This document shows positions 1 to 7,288 of a stretch of DNA of 10,067 nucleotides, piece by piece. A program made the position numbers and the translations under genes. How positions within the stretch are numbered: the first letter of the stretch is position 1; each line of letters starts with the position of its first letter. Source of the stretch: CAYTRP01 sp964625145 (GTDB lineage Bacteria > Sumerlaeota > Sumerlaeia > SLMS01 > JAHLLQ01); contig CAZVAQ010000128.1 in the NCBI GenBank assembly GCA_964625145.1, forward strand, positions 1 through 10,067. Direction: 5' to 3'. The notes under the pieces were generated by a model. It was not told the DNA's origin. It did no database searches and saw only the letters and a program-made list of their open reading frames with translations.

Positions 1-6
1 CAAAGA

Positions 7-375
7 CTAACGCGCGATGTCCAGCGCCATGACAAGAATCGCCATCTCGACAGGAATCTGGTGAAAGTTTGTCGGCTGCCCCCAATACTGCGGGTGCTTG
101 GGATTGGTGCCGAGAAGAAGTCCCTCGCGAAACCATTTGGCGACACGCTGGCGATCAACTGTTTCGCCATCGGCGGGCTCGGTCTGAAGCCACAATGCCG
201 CCAGCAGCGCCGGCCGGGCGTAGGCCTCAAAGCGGTCGGCATTCTCGTCGTGGTCGCTTGCCATGCCGATGATGGGCAGCGTTGAGCATCCCGGCTTCAT
301 CAAGGCCACAAGCGGTTCGACCAGCTTCATGGCCATGTCGCGGAACTGAGCGTAGCTTTCGGGAACCGGTGTCAT
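7..375 (-). pseudogene. DUF2264 family protein, N-terminal part ending at an in-frame stop
   Basis: The 122 codons match the N-terminal part of DUF2264 proteins. Recognisable blocks are RFEAYARPALLAALWL (residues 48-63), WFREGLLLGTNPKHPQYWG (81-99) and VEMAILVMALDIAR (109-122). Family members are usually several hundred residues long, so this reading frame stops far too early, at a TAG (bases 9-7) inside a conserved helical region. Only two further codons are visible before the window edge. It could be a nonsense mutation, a frameshift, or an assembly error near a low-quality contig end. The ATG at 375 is preceded by TAAGG (387-383, spacing 7), which overlaps the stop codon of the upstream lyase; the two genes are 9 nt apart, so it belongs to the same operon. 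DUF2264 has no established function that I can name. Its place beside a PL6 lyase suggests a role in glycan breakdown, but that is inference. Family call about 85% sure; broken status uncertain. Confidence 0.72.
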
Positions 376-384
376 GATGGAACC

Positions 385-2512
385 TTAGTGTGAAGTGGGA
401 GGGACGGCCTTTCGAGCAAGCATACGCATCCACTGTGGGCCAACGTCATCACGTGTAAGTGGACGTCGCTGGACCACCGCATCGGAAACCTCGTCCGCAC
501 CAACATCCGCGCCCTGTGCCGGGCGCGGTTGGCCATCCATGTCGGCAAATGGCTGCAGGTTGATGGCGACCGCGGCATCAATCAGGGCGCTCCCCGGCGC
601 AGGCCGGGCCATGCCGGCCAGGGCATGCTGCAGTGCGGGAGCGGCGCGCTCGAAACCGGAGGCAATGTCTGCACCAATCGGCCCNNNNNNNNNNGATGTT
701 GCCACTCCACACACTCTCCTCCGGCATGTTGACAACGTGCATGACCGCGGCCCCGCTTGTCTGGATGGCGTTGTTGGCGATCATGATCCGTCGTGGCGGG
801 AGGGTCGTATCCCCCGAGGAGGACTCGACACCGAACACCATCGTGTCGGCATTGTTTATGAACGTGTTGAAGGCAATCAGGCAGTCCTCCGTCCGGAGGT
901 ACCGGTTCAGTGGCGAGTTCGGCACACCGTTCATCAGCACAAGCGAGCCATAGAACAGTTCACCCGCGAGGCCCTCGAAGTAGTTGTTCACCACCACGTG
1001 ACCGGGGCCGATCAGTCGCACTCCGCCGGAGTTGAACTTGCCATTGCCGAGGAATAGGTTGCCATCAACAACGCAATGGGTCCCGTGACGTATGGTCAAC
1101 ATGCCGGCGCATTCCCGGAATGTGTTGCCGATGTAGCGGTTGCCGACGGACTTGTTGCTGATGACCTCGATCTCGCCGTCGCATCGCTCAAACAGATTGT
1201 TGCGAACAATGGCCTCAGAGTGCTGCATCGAACGATCACTTGTCCCGATCCGAATCGTTTCGTAGCCATTGCCGCTTCCCGGGGCGCGGTCGCCAAAGTA
1301 GCAATTCTCGATGATCGTCCTATTTGGAGGCCCTCCGTCTTCCAGCCACACTGTCAACGTCACGCCCTTGTGGTCCATGCCGCTGAACCAGCAATTGCTC
1401 ACGGCATTGCCAGTGCCATAGACGCTGACCCACTTGTAGTCGATGTCAGCGGACTGCGGGTTGAAGTTGACAATGGCCGTATTGGTGAGCGTGCAATTGG
1501 TGGCCAAGGTGCTGCTGCTCGTACGGAATGCGATCACCTCATTGCCGTCGCTGAAGCCTTCGGTGAAGAGCAGCCCGTCGACCTTCATGTACTCACCAGC
1601 AATGCGTAGACGCGACTGACCGGTCATTACGACCGAGCCACCGCGCTCGGCGGCGAGCACGATGGGTGCGCCAGCCATTCCGCCTCGGCCATTTCGCGTG
1701 CGGCGGCCGTCAAAATCGACAACAGCATTCTCCCATCGACCGCTCTTCATGACGATTGTCTGACCGGGTAGCGCGCTTGCGATCGCCTCGTGCAGTTCGT
1801 CGACAGTTGCAACAAGATAATCGCCGCTTGTTGCTTCACCACCCGTGACCATTGGGAATGGAGTAGGCGTCGCTCGTGGGGGTTTCCCCAAGATCATTGC
1901 CTCAAAGTCAGCGTGACCGAAGCGCGATGGAGATGCCAGGACAAGTGAGTCCACATGCACTTGTGGTTCGCGCACGCCAAGGCGAAGCGTCATGACCTTT
2001 TCAACCTGGTCGTCGGTGACGTTGTAAGTGGGCCCGGTGCTCCAGGTATACTGGCCACTCGGGCCAATATTGATCACGGCGGTGGGCAGGGGATCATCAA
2101 GGCGGCCGCTGACCCAGGTGGAATCGGTGCTTTTGTCATTGGCCTTGCCGGAGTTCCGCGCACGGACGTGAAGCGTGTACGAACCGGGAGCGGCAAAGCG
2201 CACATGATAGATGGCGACGGATTCCTGCAACTCCGGATTTGCGACCTGCTTGTGCGGATCATCGGGAGCACGAAGCGCGCTGCCCCCCAGGGCGGCGTCG
2301 TCCTGGACGCGCGTCCAGACTATCGCCTCCGCCTCTGCGGCACCCGTGGGAGTGTTTCCCTGAATATCATTGGATACGTCAGGGTTGATGATCTCGGACG
2401 GAGTCGCTGCCGGAATCAGGATCACACCGTGGTCGTTGGACTCGTACACAGCCGCAGCAGTCGCGGTCGCACTTGCAAGGACAACAAGGGCAAGCAGTAT
2501 CATGAACTTCAT
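385..2512 (-). CDS. Secreted family PL6 polysaccharide lyase (alginate lyase / chondroitinase B type) with N-terminal CBM-like domain, interrupted by an assembly gap
   Basis: Probably cleaves a uronic-acid polymer by beta-elimination outside the cytoplasm. Residues 1-21 form a signal peptide (MKFM, hydrophobic core, Ala-rich end). Residues about 55-195 look like a carbohydrate-binding beta-sandwich (AEAEA start, SYTLHVRA strand). Residues about 231-606 are the PL6 right-handed beta-helix. From memory, the alginate lyase AlyGC uses Asn181, Glu213 and Glu215 for calcium and Lys220 and Arg241 for catalysis; here N415, E447, E449, K454 and R475 occur with identical spacing, so the enzyme looks active. 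After codon 606 comes the 10-N gap. The last 99 codons (684-388) continue in another frame with typical PL6 C-terminal blocks (DMDGQPRP, DVGADE, PLTRDDVGPQW) and end at TAA (387-385). The ATG overlaps the previous stop codon and has AGGAG (2526-2522) 9 nt upstream. Alginate versus dermatan-type substrate cannot be decided here. Confidence 0.93.
685..694. other. Assembly gap (10 N) inside the PL6 gene
   Basis: Ten Ns, a usual scaffolding placeholder. The lyase reading frame ends on a complete codon (ATC, 697-695) before the gap and resumes on a complete codon (GGG, 684-682) after it. With 10 Ns the frame is broken; a true gap length divisible by three would restore it. The frame change is therefore an artefact of the placeholder rather than a mutation. 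Confidence 0.97.
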
Positions 2513-3309
2513 CGAGGGTCGCTCCTGTCAAGCAACTGGCGCAGATAGGCAATGTCATCGGTCGTATGCCGTTCCAGCAGGTGCCCTTCACTAAACTCGG
2601 CAAAGATGCAGTATGGGCCGGCATATTGACGTTCTGTGAGAAGGCCAACCACGCGTTCCCAATCCACCAAGCCATGCCTCATCGTCGTCCAATGACGACG
2701 CCAGCACGTGTGGGATTCTGTCGAGTCCGCCTCGGCCAAATAGCAGCCGTTCTTTACATTGACCATAAGCAGGTGCGACGACAGCAGATCGAGGGCATGC
2801 TCGGGGATCTCGCCCGCGAAGGCACAGTGCGCGGGATCCCATACGGCACCGATATGGCGCGATCGTAGTGGCTCCAGAATGCGGAGAACCCCAGCCGCGT
2901 TGGCGACGAAGCGCTGATCGTGGTTTTGTAGGCCGAGCGTCACGCCCAAATCTTCGGCAAGTGGGAGCAGCGCGGCGAGGCGGGTGATCCATTGCTTTTC
3001 GATGGCGAGATACGATTGTCCCTCAGGCACGGGAATCATGAATCGCACCAGCGGGTGCGGAGTAATAGTTGCGGCCAGACGCAGTGCGGTTTCCGTTGGT
3101 TCGGCGGAGATTGCGGCAATCGCGATGCCATGCGCGTTGAAGGCGGCGGAGACTTCCTGCGCTTGCTGTGCGGGGGAATCATGCGTGAGCCAGAAGCCGG
3201 GGCGTGCGGGGATCTCGACGGCATTGACACCAAAGGCATGCGCCTTCTCCACGGCCTGCGGCAAGGTCAGCGACTTCCAAGGCTTCATGAACAGGGCGAT
3301 TGCATTCAT
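2509..3309 (-). CDS. Sugar phosphate isomerase/epimerase (xylose-isomerase-like TIM barrel), second copy
   Basis: A 266-residue cytoplasmic protein of the AP-endonuclease-2/xylose-isomerase-like TIM-barrel family, which isomerises or epimerises sugars and sugar acids with a divalent metal. Visible barrel motifs: AVEIP (E32), LGLQNHDQ (Q128-N129-H130), VWDPAH (D158, H161), NVKN (K186) and AEFS (E238). Many relatives carry Glu at the position held here by Gln128, while E32, D158/H161 and E238 remain, so metal binding may be altered or follow a subfamily pattern. Its ATG overlaps the preceding isomerase stop by ATGA (3306-3309), with a strong but distant AGGGAGG (3329-3323). Its own stop overlaps the lyase start by ATGA (2509-2512). 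It is not a recent duplicate of the neighbouring isomerase: the two share fold motifs but little sequence. Substrate unknown; a deoxy-keto-uronate or related sugar acid is an inference from context. Confidence 0.88.
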   Translation of the reverse strand: MNAIALFMKPWKSLTLPQAVEKAHAFGVNAVEIPARPGFWLTHDSPAQQAQEVSAAFNAHGIAIAAISAEPTETALRLAATITPHPLVRFMIPVPEGQSYLAIEKQWITRLAALLPLAEDLGVTLGLQNHDQRFVANAAGVLRILEPLRSRHIGAVWDPAHCAFAGEIPEHALDLLSSHLLMVNVKNGCYLAEADSTESHTCWRRHWTTMRHGLVDWERVVGLLTERQYAGPYCIFAEFSEGHLLERHTTDDIAYLRQLLDRSDPR

Positions 3310-4112
3310 CGCGGCGCGTCGACCTCCCTGCCCAGGACAGACGAGAGCGTGATCAGATCAGCAGAAGCCTGCTCCATCAGATATGGGAGCAGGTCGCTCT
3401 CCGTGCGTGTGCCCTTTACAAACTCGATAGTCCAAGAACCGATGAAGCCGCGGGCGCGCATCTGTTCGACGCGCTTGTACAGTCGCTCTTGGTCCTCCAC
3501 CAGGCTCAGGAAGACGCCATCCGATGTTCGCGTCTGCATGTGTGCGTGAACGATCCGCTTGCCCAGGGCATCGAACCAGCCGTCAAGCTCGTCAGGTGTG
3601 AGGACGAGCGGATGCACGATGGCAAAGACGCGATCCTCCGGCCATCGCGCGAACGCGCGTGCGGCTGCCGCCGGGGTGTCGACGGTCGTGCCTGGGTGGC
3701 ACTCGCAGAGAAGTGCCGTCGATGGTGGCAGGATATCCAGCCATTGCAGGACATTTGCCACTTCCTCGTCGAACGCGGCGGGATCCGCGCCCAGATTGAA
3801 CTTCAGCATGCGCGCGGAGAGCATGGCAGCGGCTTCTGCTTCCATCACCCGACCGGCCGCGCCATCGGCCCTCATGCTCGTGTAGCCGCCATAGACGAGG
3901 ACTGGAGGCGAGAGATCGATGAGCGCGCTGCGCTCTTCGTCGTCGGAGTCGGCAAAATGCGGCCCCCAGAGTTCCAGCCCATCGAACCCCACCTCGCGCA
4001 CCCACGGAAGAATCTCCGAAACGCGAAACGATGGCGTACGCGTCGTCCACCGATTGGGCTCAAGGGCTATGGTCCCAAGAAGGATGGCGTCCTGTGGGGG
4101 AGAGGAAATCAT
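3306..4112 (-). CDS. Sugar phosphate isomerase/epimerase (xylose-isomerase-like TIM barrel), first copy
   Basis: A 268-residue protein of the same TIM-barrel superfamily as its downstream neighbour but of a different branch. Likely metal and active-site positions are E47 (FDGLELWG), E137 (CECHPG), H167 (IVHPL), H189/H191 (VHAHMQ) and E230 (TIEF), in the order expected for strand ends of the barrel. No signal peptide, so cytoplasmic. The ATG overlaps the symporter stop (ATGA, 4109-4112) and has only a weak ribosome-binding sequence, which suggests translation by coupling to the symporter. Its stop overlaps the next isomerase start. The presence of two dissimilar isomerase/epimerases in one operon fits two consecutive rearrangements of one imported sugar, or two different products of the lyase. 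The exact substrate cannot be read from the sequence. Confidence 0.87.
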   Translation of the reverse strand: MISSPPQDAILLGTIALEPNRWTTRTPSFRVSEILPWVREVGFDGLELWGPHFADSDDEERSALIDLSPPVLVYGGYTSMRADGAAGRVMEAEAAAMLSARMLKFNLGADPAAFDEEVANVLQWLDILPPSTALLCECHPGTTVDTPAAAARAFARWPEDRVFAIVHPLVLTPDELDGWFDALGKRIVHAHMQTRTSDGVFLSLVEDQERLYKRVEQMRARGFIGSWTIEFVKGTRTESDLLPYLMEQASADLITLSSVLGREVDAPR

Positions 4113-5920
4113 ACCGGGTCATCCACTTCGGCCGTGGGCGTGGTGGAGGTCGCCCGCGTCTCGTGCTCTTGCCACTTCTTGCCGGACCAATGCAGCCCGT
4201 AGCCGACTGCAAACATGATGATGGCGACAAAGATGTACGCGGTCCGGTCCCACAGGGAATCCTGCGGCACCACGACGGCGAGCAACAACATAAACGCGCC
4301 ATAGATGGCAACCAGCGCGCCGAGGAGAGTTCCCTGTTGCGCGTCATTGCCCGTGCCTTCCTCGGAGGCGAAGTGGACAGGTTGCTGTTGCCGCTGGTGG
4401 AAACGCTCCACGCGCTGTTTGTACTCCTCGGATTCATACTCATAGAATGGCATCGTGGCGAAGAACCAGATCGTGCCGATGAGGACGTTGCCGAGACCAC
4501 TCACCGCGTACATGAAGTCGGAAAGCTCGCGGCCCTCAAGGTCTCCATAGCCCAGAAGAGCCGCGGGATTCCCCCACTTCACATACGCGGAGAATACCAT
4601 GCCGACGACGACGGTGCTCCAGCCGGCCCAGGCGGGAACCCGCTTCACGAACATTCCCCAGACAAGTGGCATTGCGTAGGGAATGGCAATGAGGGATCCG
4701 AAGAGCGTCATGATCTCGAAGAGGTCAAAGTCCTCGATGCGATTGACAAGCAGGGCGCAGCCAATGATGAGGAGGCCGAATGCGAAGGACGAGATCTTGC
4801 CGACCCACAGTAGCTCCTCATCGCCCGCGTTCCTGCGAAGTACCGGAAAGTAGAAGTTCCGGACCAGGATGCCGGCGTTGCGATTCAGGCCACTGTCCAT
4901 CGATGACATCGTAGCCGCGAACAATCCACACACCAACAATCCAATCATCCCCGCCGGCAACACTGCAAACCCCATGTAGATATAGGCGCCCTCTTGTGGG
5001 TTCGGGAGCGTGGGGAACTCCGCGGCCAGGTCTGGTTGCAGAATGGCGGCGGCCATCGGCGGGACAAACCAGATGACCGGCCCGATCAGCATCAGGAGGA
5101 AGGCTAGGAACGCCGCGCGCCGTGCGTGTCGCTCGTCCTTCACGCTCAGGTAGCGGTAAGATTCAAACATGTTGTTCAGCTTGACCGGCTGGATGATCAT
5201 CGCGGTGATGATCCAGATCCAGACGAAGGACGAGTTCTCCGCCAGTGTCACCTGGAAGAAATGATCGGGTACTTGGGAGACGAAACCGGACACGCCGCCC
5301 ACGCTCGGATGCCCAAGGGTCGCGATGACCAGGACGAGCGCGACGCACATCAGGATGAGCATCTGGACGAAGTCGGACGCGATCACGGCCCATGCGCCGC
5401 CGGCCACCGACACGACAAGGACCGCGAGGCCGACTGTGATGATTGTGAAGTCCACCGACAAGCCGAACGCGCCGGAAGTCACGATCGCCAAGCCGTTCAA
5501 CCAGATCCCCGCGTAGAAGATGCTGATCGGAATCTGGGACCAGGTGAAGAGCTGTTCGTTTGCCGGACCAAAGCGGTCGCGCACGGCCTCGATGGGCGTG
5601 ATCGTGCGGAGGCGACGGAACCGCACCGCCGTGAACAGATAGTTGACGAGATAGCCGAGCGCGTTTCCAAGGAAGATCACCGCCGCCACCGATCCGTCCT
5701 GAAACGCCTTTCCCGCCGCCCCGGAGAATGTCCACGCGCTGAACTGTGTCATGAACGCCGAGGCCCCGACCATCCACCACAGCATCTTTCCGCCGCCGCG
5801 GAAGTAGTCGCTCGTTCCCTTGTTGAAGCTCCTGTAGGCGAAGCCCATCAGGAACATGAAGGCAAAGTAGAAGGCGATGACACCGAGGTCCCAGCCCGAG
5901 AGACGCGCTTGTTCCAGCAT
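4109..5920 (-). CDS. Sodium:solute symporter (SSS family), probable lyase-product importer
   Basis: A 603-residue inner-membrane transporter with roughly 13-15 hydrophobic segments. Family landmarks are the N-terminal block DYFRGGGKMLWWMVGASAFMTQ region (38-59), GGAWAVIASDFVQ (174-186), and TMSSMDSGLNRNAG (337-350). The adjacent serines S339-S340 match the Na2-site serines of vSGLT-type carriers. A soluble linker with a QQQ stretch (about 493-530) separates the last core helix from two extra C-terminal helices (about 531-577), and the tail is acidic. The ATG has a strong GAGAGGA (5933-5927) 6 nt upstream, supporting this start. SSS carriers occur in known alginate clusters as oligo-uronide importers; here the coupling to a PL6 lyase through two isomerases points to the same job, though the substrate is inferred. 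It is the first gene of the ATGA-linked block, 179 nt after the aldo/keto reductase. Confidence 0.95.
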   Translation of the reverse strand: MLEQARLSGWDLGVIAFYFAFMFLMGFAYRSFNKGTSDYFRGGGKMLWWMVGASAFMTQFSAWTFSGAAGKAFQDGSVAAVIFLGNALGYLVNYLFTAVRFRRLRTITPIEAVRDRFGPANEQLFTWSQIPISIFYAGIWLNGLAIVTSGAFGLSVDFTIITVGLAVLVVSVAGGAWAVIASDFVQMLILMCVALVLVIATLGHPSVGGVSGFVSQVPDHFFQVTLAENSSFVWIWIITAMIIQPVKLNNMFESYRYLSVKDERHARRAAFLAFLLMLIGPVIWFVPPMAAAILQPDLAAEFPTLPNPQEGAYIYMGFAVLPAGMIGLLVCGLFAATMSSMDSGLNRNAGILVRNFYFPVLRRNAGDEELLWVGKISSFAFGLLIIGCALLVNRIEDFDLFEIMTLFGSLIAIPYAMPLVWGMFVKRVPAWAGWSTVVVGMVFSAYVKWGNPAALLGYGDLEGRELSDFMYAVSGLGNVLIGTIWFFATMPFYEYESEEYKQRVERFHQRQQQPVHFASEEGTGNDAQQGTLLGALVAIYGAFMLLLAVVVPQDSLWDRTAYIFVAIIMFAVGYGLHWSGKKWQEHETRATSTTPTAEVDDPV

Positions 5921-6099
5921 GTTGGTTCCTCTCGATCGGGGGTGGGCGAGAGTCGCGTTGTCAGTCTGCGTTCAAGCCCTGGATCGACATTGGAACGGTC
6001 GTGCGCACGATCCATGCTGGCGCTCAAACCGCAGATCGATGTACTTAAGCATGCGTGCGTAGAGTCCAAGTCCCAGTTCCACTGCCGCCTCCGGAGGGC
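5921..6099 (-). promoter_or_regulatory. Spacer between aldo/keto reductase and symporter, with palindrome
   Basis: This 179-nt spacer has no gene. It contains the perfect 12-nt palindrome TCGTGCGCACGA (5999-6010), nested inside a wider inverted pair GGATCG (5981-5986) / CGATCC (6008-6013). No convincing -35/-10 pair and no GC stem followed by T-run (terminator) are visible. It may hold a secondary promoter or operator for the symporter-lyase block, or simply be operon spacer. Confidence 0.3.
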
Positions 6100-7122
6100 T
6101 CAGCGAATCCGAGTGTTTTCGCCCGATTGCCAGTAATCAGGGTTGGAACCGAGTTTCTCCAGCAGCGGGCGCGTTATTTTGTCGAGTCGCGCGACTACGT
6201 CCGCCGGCAGGTCCAGCGTCGCGCCGCGAATATTGGATCGAAGCTGCTCGGGATCGCGTGCGCCCGCCAGGACGCACGTCACGCCGGGTCGCGCCGCCAG
6301 CCAACCGAGCGCGAGCTCACCCATCTTCACGCCAACTTCATCCGCCACGGCGCGAATGCCGGTCAGGGCCGCCTGGACTTCCTCCTCCGCACCGGGTTCG
6401 CCGTGCCGGGAATCGGGACGATCCGGGCGGAAATGGCGAGTGCGCGTGCGTACTGGCGGAATGTCATCGATCCTTGCGTACTTGCCGGTCAGGAGGCCTT
6501 GAAGCAGCGACATGTACGTCATCACGCCTATGTTGAGTTTCCTGCATAGCGGCAGCACCTCCACCTCGATGGCGCGCGACAGCAGGTTGTAGTGCAGTTG
6601 GTTGATGGCAATGTCCGGCATGATCGCCGCTGCTTCGGCCAGGTCTTGCACGCCGAAGTTACTGACGCCCACGTGGCGGATTTTCCCTTCCGCGCGCAGC
6701 GCCGCCAACGTCTCAAACGCCGCCGGCACACTGTGTTCACGGATGGGCCAGTGGACCATGTAGAGGTCGATGTGGTCGGTTTGCAGCCGGCGCAGGCTTG
6801 CCTCGCAGTGCTCCCGCAGGGTCGCAGGGGCGCAGTTCTGCGGCAGGACCTTCGTGCCAATGATCGCGCGGTGGCGCTGGCCGGCGAGGATCCTGCCGAG
6901 GACTTCCTCGCTGCGACCGTCGTTGTACGCTTCCGCCACGTCGAAGTAGTTCGCCCCGGAGTCCAGGCAGGCGGCGATCAGGTTGCGCGCCTCCGCCTCC
7001 GAATAGCCGCCCCAGTAATCGTTGTCTTTCCCGCCAAGAACCCAGACGCCCACCCCCAGGACGGGCAGTTCAAGGTCAGTGCGACCGCAACGGCGGCGCT
7101 CCAATGGCTTGCTGTTCAGCAT
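6100..7122 (-). CDS. Aldo/keto reductase
   Basis: A 340-residue NAD(P)H-dependent (beta/alpha)8 oxidoreductase interconverting a carbonyl and an alcohol on a sugar-like substrate. The catalytic tetrad is complete: D61 and Y66 (FDVAEAYNDGRSEEVLG), K91 (IIGTKV) and H124 (LYMVHWP). The GKIRHVGVSNF block (146-156), NQLHYNLLSR (174-183) and the C-terminal cofactor part (VLAGARDPEQLRSN, 284-297) are typical of the family. The C-terminus is about normal for the family. AGAGG (7135-7131) lies 8 nt before the ATG. It is the first gene after the regulator and may be the promoter-proximal gene of the operon. In this setting it could reduce an unsaturated-uronate-derived keto or aldehyde sugar, a role usually given to SDR enzymes in alginate breakdown; that assignment is inference. 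Family call is firm, substrate unknown. Confidence 0.93.
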   Translation of the reverse strand: MLNSKPLERRRCGRTDLELPVLGVGVWVLGGKDNDYWGGYSEAEARNLIAACLDSGANYFDVAEAYNDGRSEEVLGRILAGQRHRAIIGTKVLPQNCAPATLREHCEASLRRLQTDHIDLYMVHWPIREHSVPAAFETLAALRAEGKIRHVGVSNFGVQDLAEAAAIMPDIAINQLHYNLLSRAIEVEVLPLCRKLNIGVMTYMSLLQGLLTGKYARIDDIPPVRTRTRHFRPDRPDSRHGEPGAEEEVQAALTGIRAVADEVGVKMGELALGWLAARPGVTCVLAGARDPEQLRSNIRGATLDLPADVVARLDKITRPLLEKLGSNPDYWQSGENTRIR

Positions 7123-7143
7123 CGCTGGTGCCTCTTGCTCCCA

Positions 7144-7167
7144 CCCCGGAACCGGGGGCTGCCGGGG
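7144..7167 (-). other. GC-rich leader hairpin with alternative pairings
   Basis: Read on the minus strand, CCCCGG occurs at 7167-7162 and again within CCCCCGG (7158-7152), and both can pair with CCGGGG (7149-7144). Two mutually exclusive stems are therefore possible, ending about 9 nt before the AGAGG ribosome-binding site of the aldo/keto reductase. There is no T-run, so it is not an intrinsic terminator. It may be only a chance GC-rich stretch. Confidence 0.25.
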
Positions 7168-7256
7168 CTGACTTTTGGACAGGTCAAATTCGCTGTGGTG
7201 TCACTACCTTGGAGTCACCCACAGCGCCTTGATGGAGTCAAGAGTATAGATTGAAC

Positions 7257-7283
7257 TGTCTGGATGATGTCTGGACTATCCAG
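7257..7283. repeat. TGTCTGGA direct repeat overlapping a CTGGA/TCCAG inverted repeat (possible operator)
   Basis: TGTCTGGA occurs at 7257-7264 and exactly 11 nt later at 7268-7275, about one helical turn. The second copy is also the left arm of the perfect inverted repeat CTGGA-CTA-TCCAG (7271-7283). It lies 6-32 nt beyond the regulator stop and upstream of the operon -10-like box, a natural place for the GntR-LacI protein to bind. A related site with the same TGTCTGG core lies near the right end of the window. Confidence 0.45.
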
Positions 7284-7288
7284 CCGGC

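Larger units (their letters stand above)
7123..7288 (-). promoter_or_regulatory. Candidate promoter/operator region of the catabolic operon
   Basis: This 166-nt region separates the regulator stop from the aldo/keto reductase start. On the minus strand TATACT (7248-7243) resembles a -10 box; CAGACA 19 nt upstream is a poor and widely spaced -35. The upstream side carries two copies of TGTCTGGA (7257-7264 and 7268-7275, 11 nt apart) and the inverted repeat CTGGA-CTA-TCCAG (7271-7283). These would overlap the -35 region, as expected for a repressor site. Nearer the gene, CCCCGG-AA-CCGGGG (7144-7157) could fold in the leader RNA. Roles are inferred. Confidence 0.45.

Noticed and set aside
578..684. 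Continuation of the lyase frame past the gap (ADWCRHCLRF onward)
   Set aside because: Product of the arbitrary 10-N length. The true C-terminus is in the frame ending at 385, which carries conserved PL6 motifs.
395..1057. 220-codon plus-strand open frame running through the N gap
   Set aside because: Contains undefined residues and is antisense to the PL6 C-terminus on both sides.
2042..2054. CCAG-GTATA-CTGG inverted repeat
   Set aside because: Lies inside the PL6 coding sequence and has the opposite arm orientation to the CTGG...CCAG sites; probably chance.
6088..6097. CCTCCGGAGG palindrome after the aldo/keto reductase stop, considered as a terminator
   Set aside because: No loop and no T-run on the minus strand; not a credible intrinsic terminator.
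5126..6136. 336-codon plus-strand open frame opposite the symporter start
   Set aside because: The translation is rich in His, Asp, Glu and Arg, typical of the antisense of a membrane-protein gene, and it crosses two real genes and their spacer.
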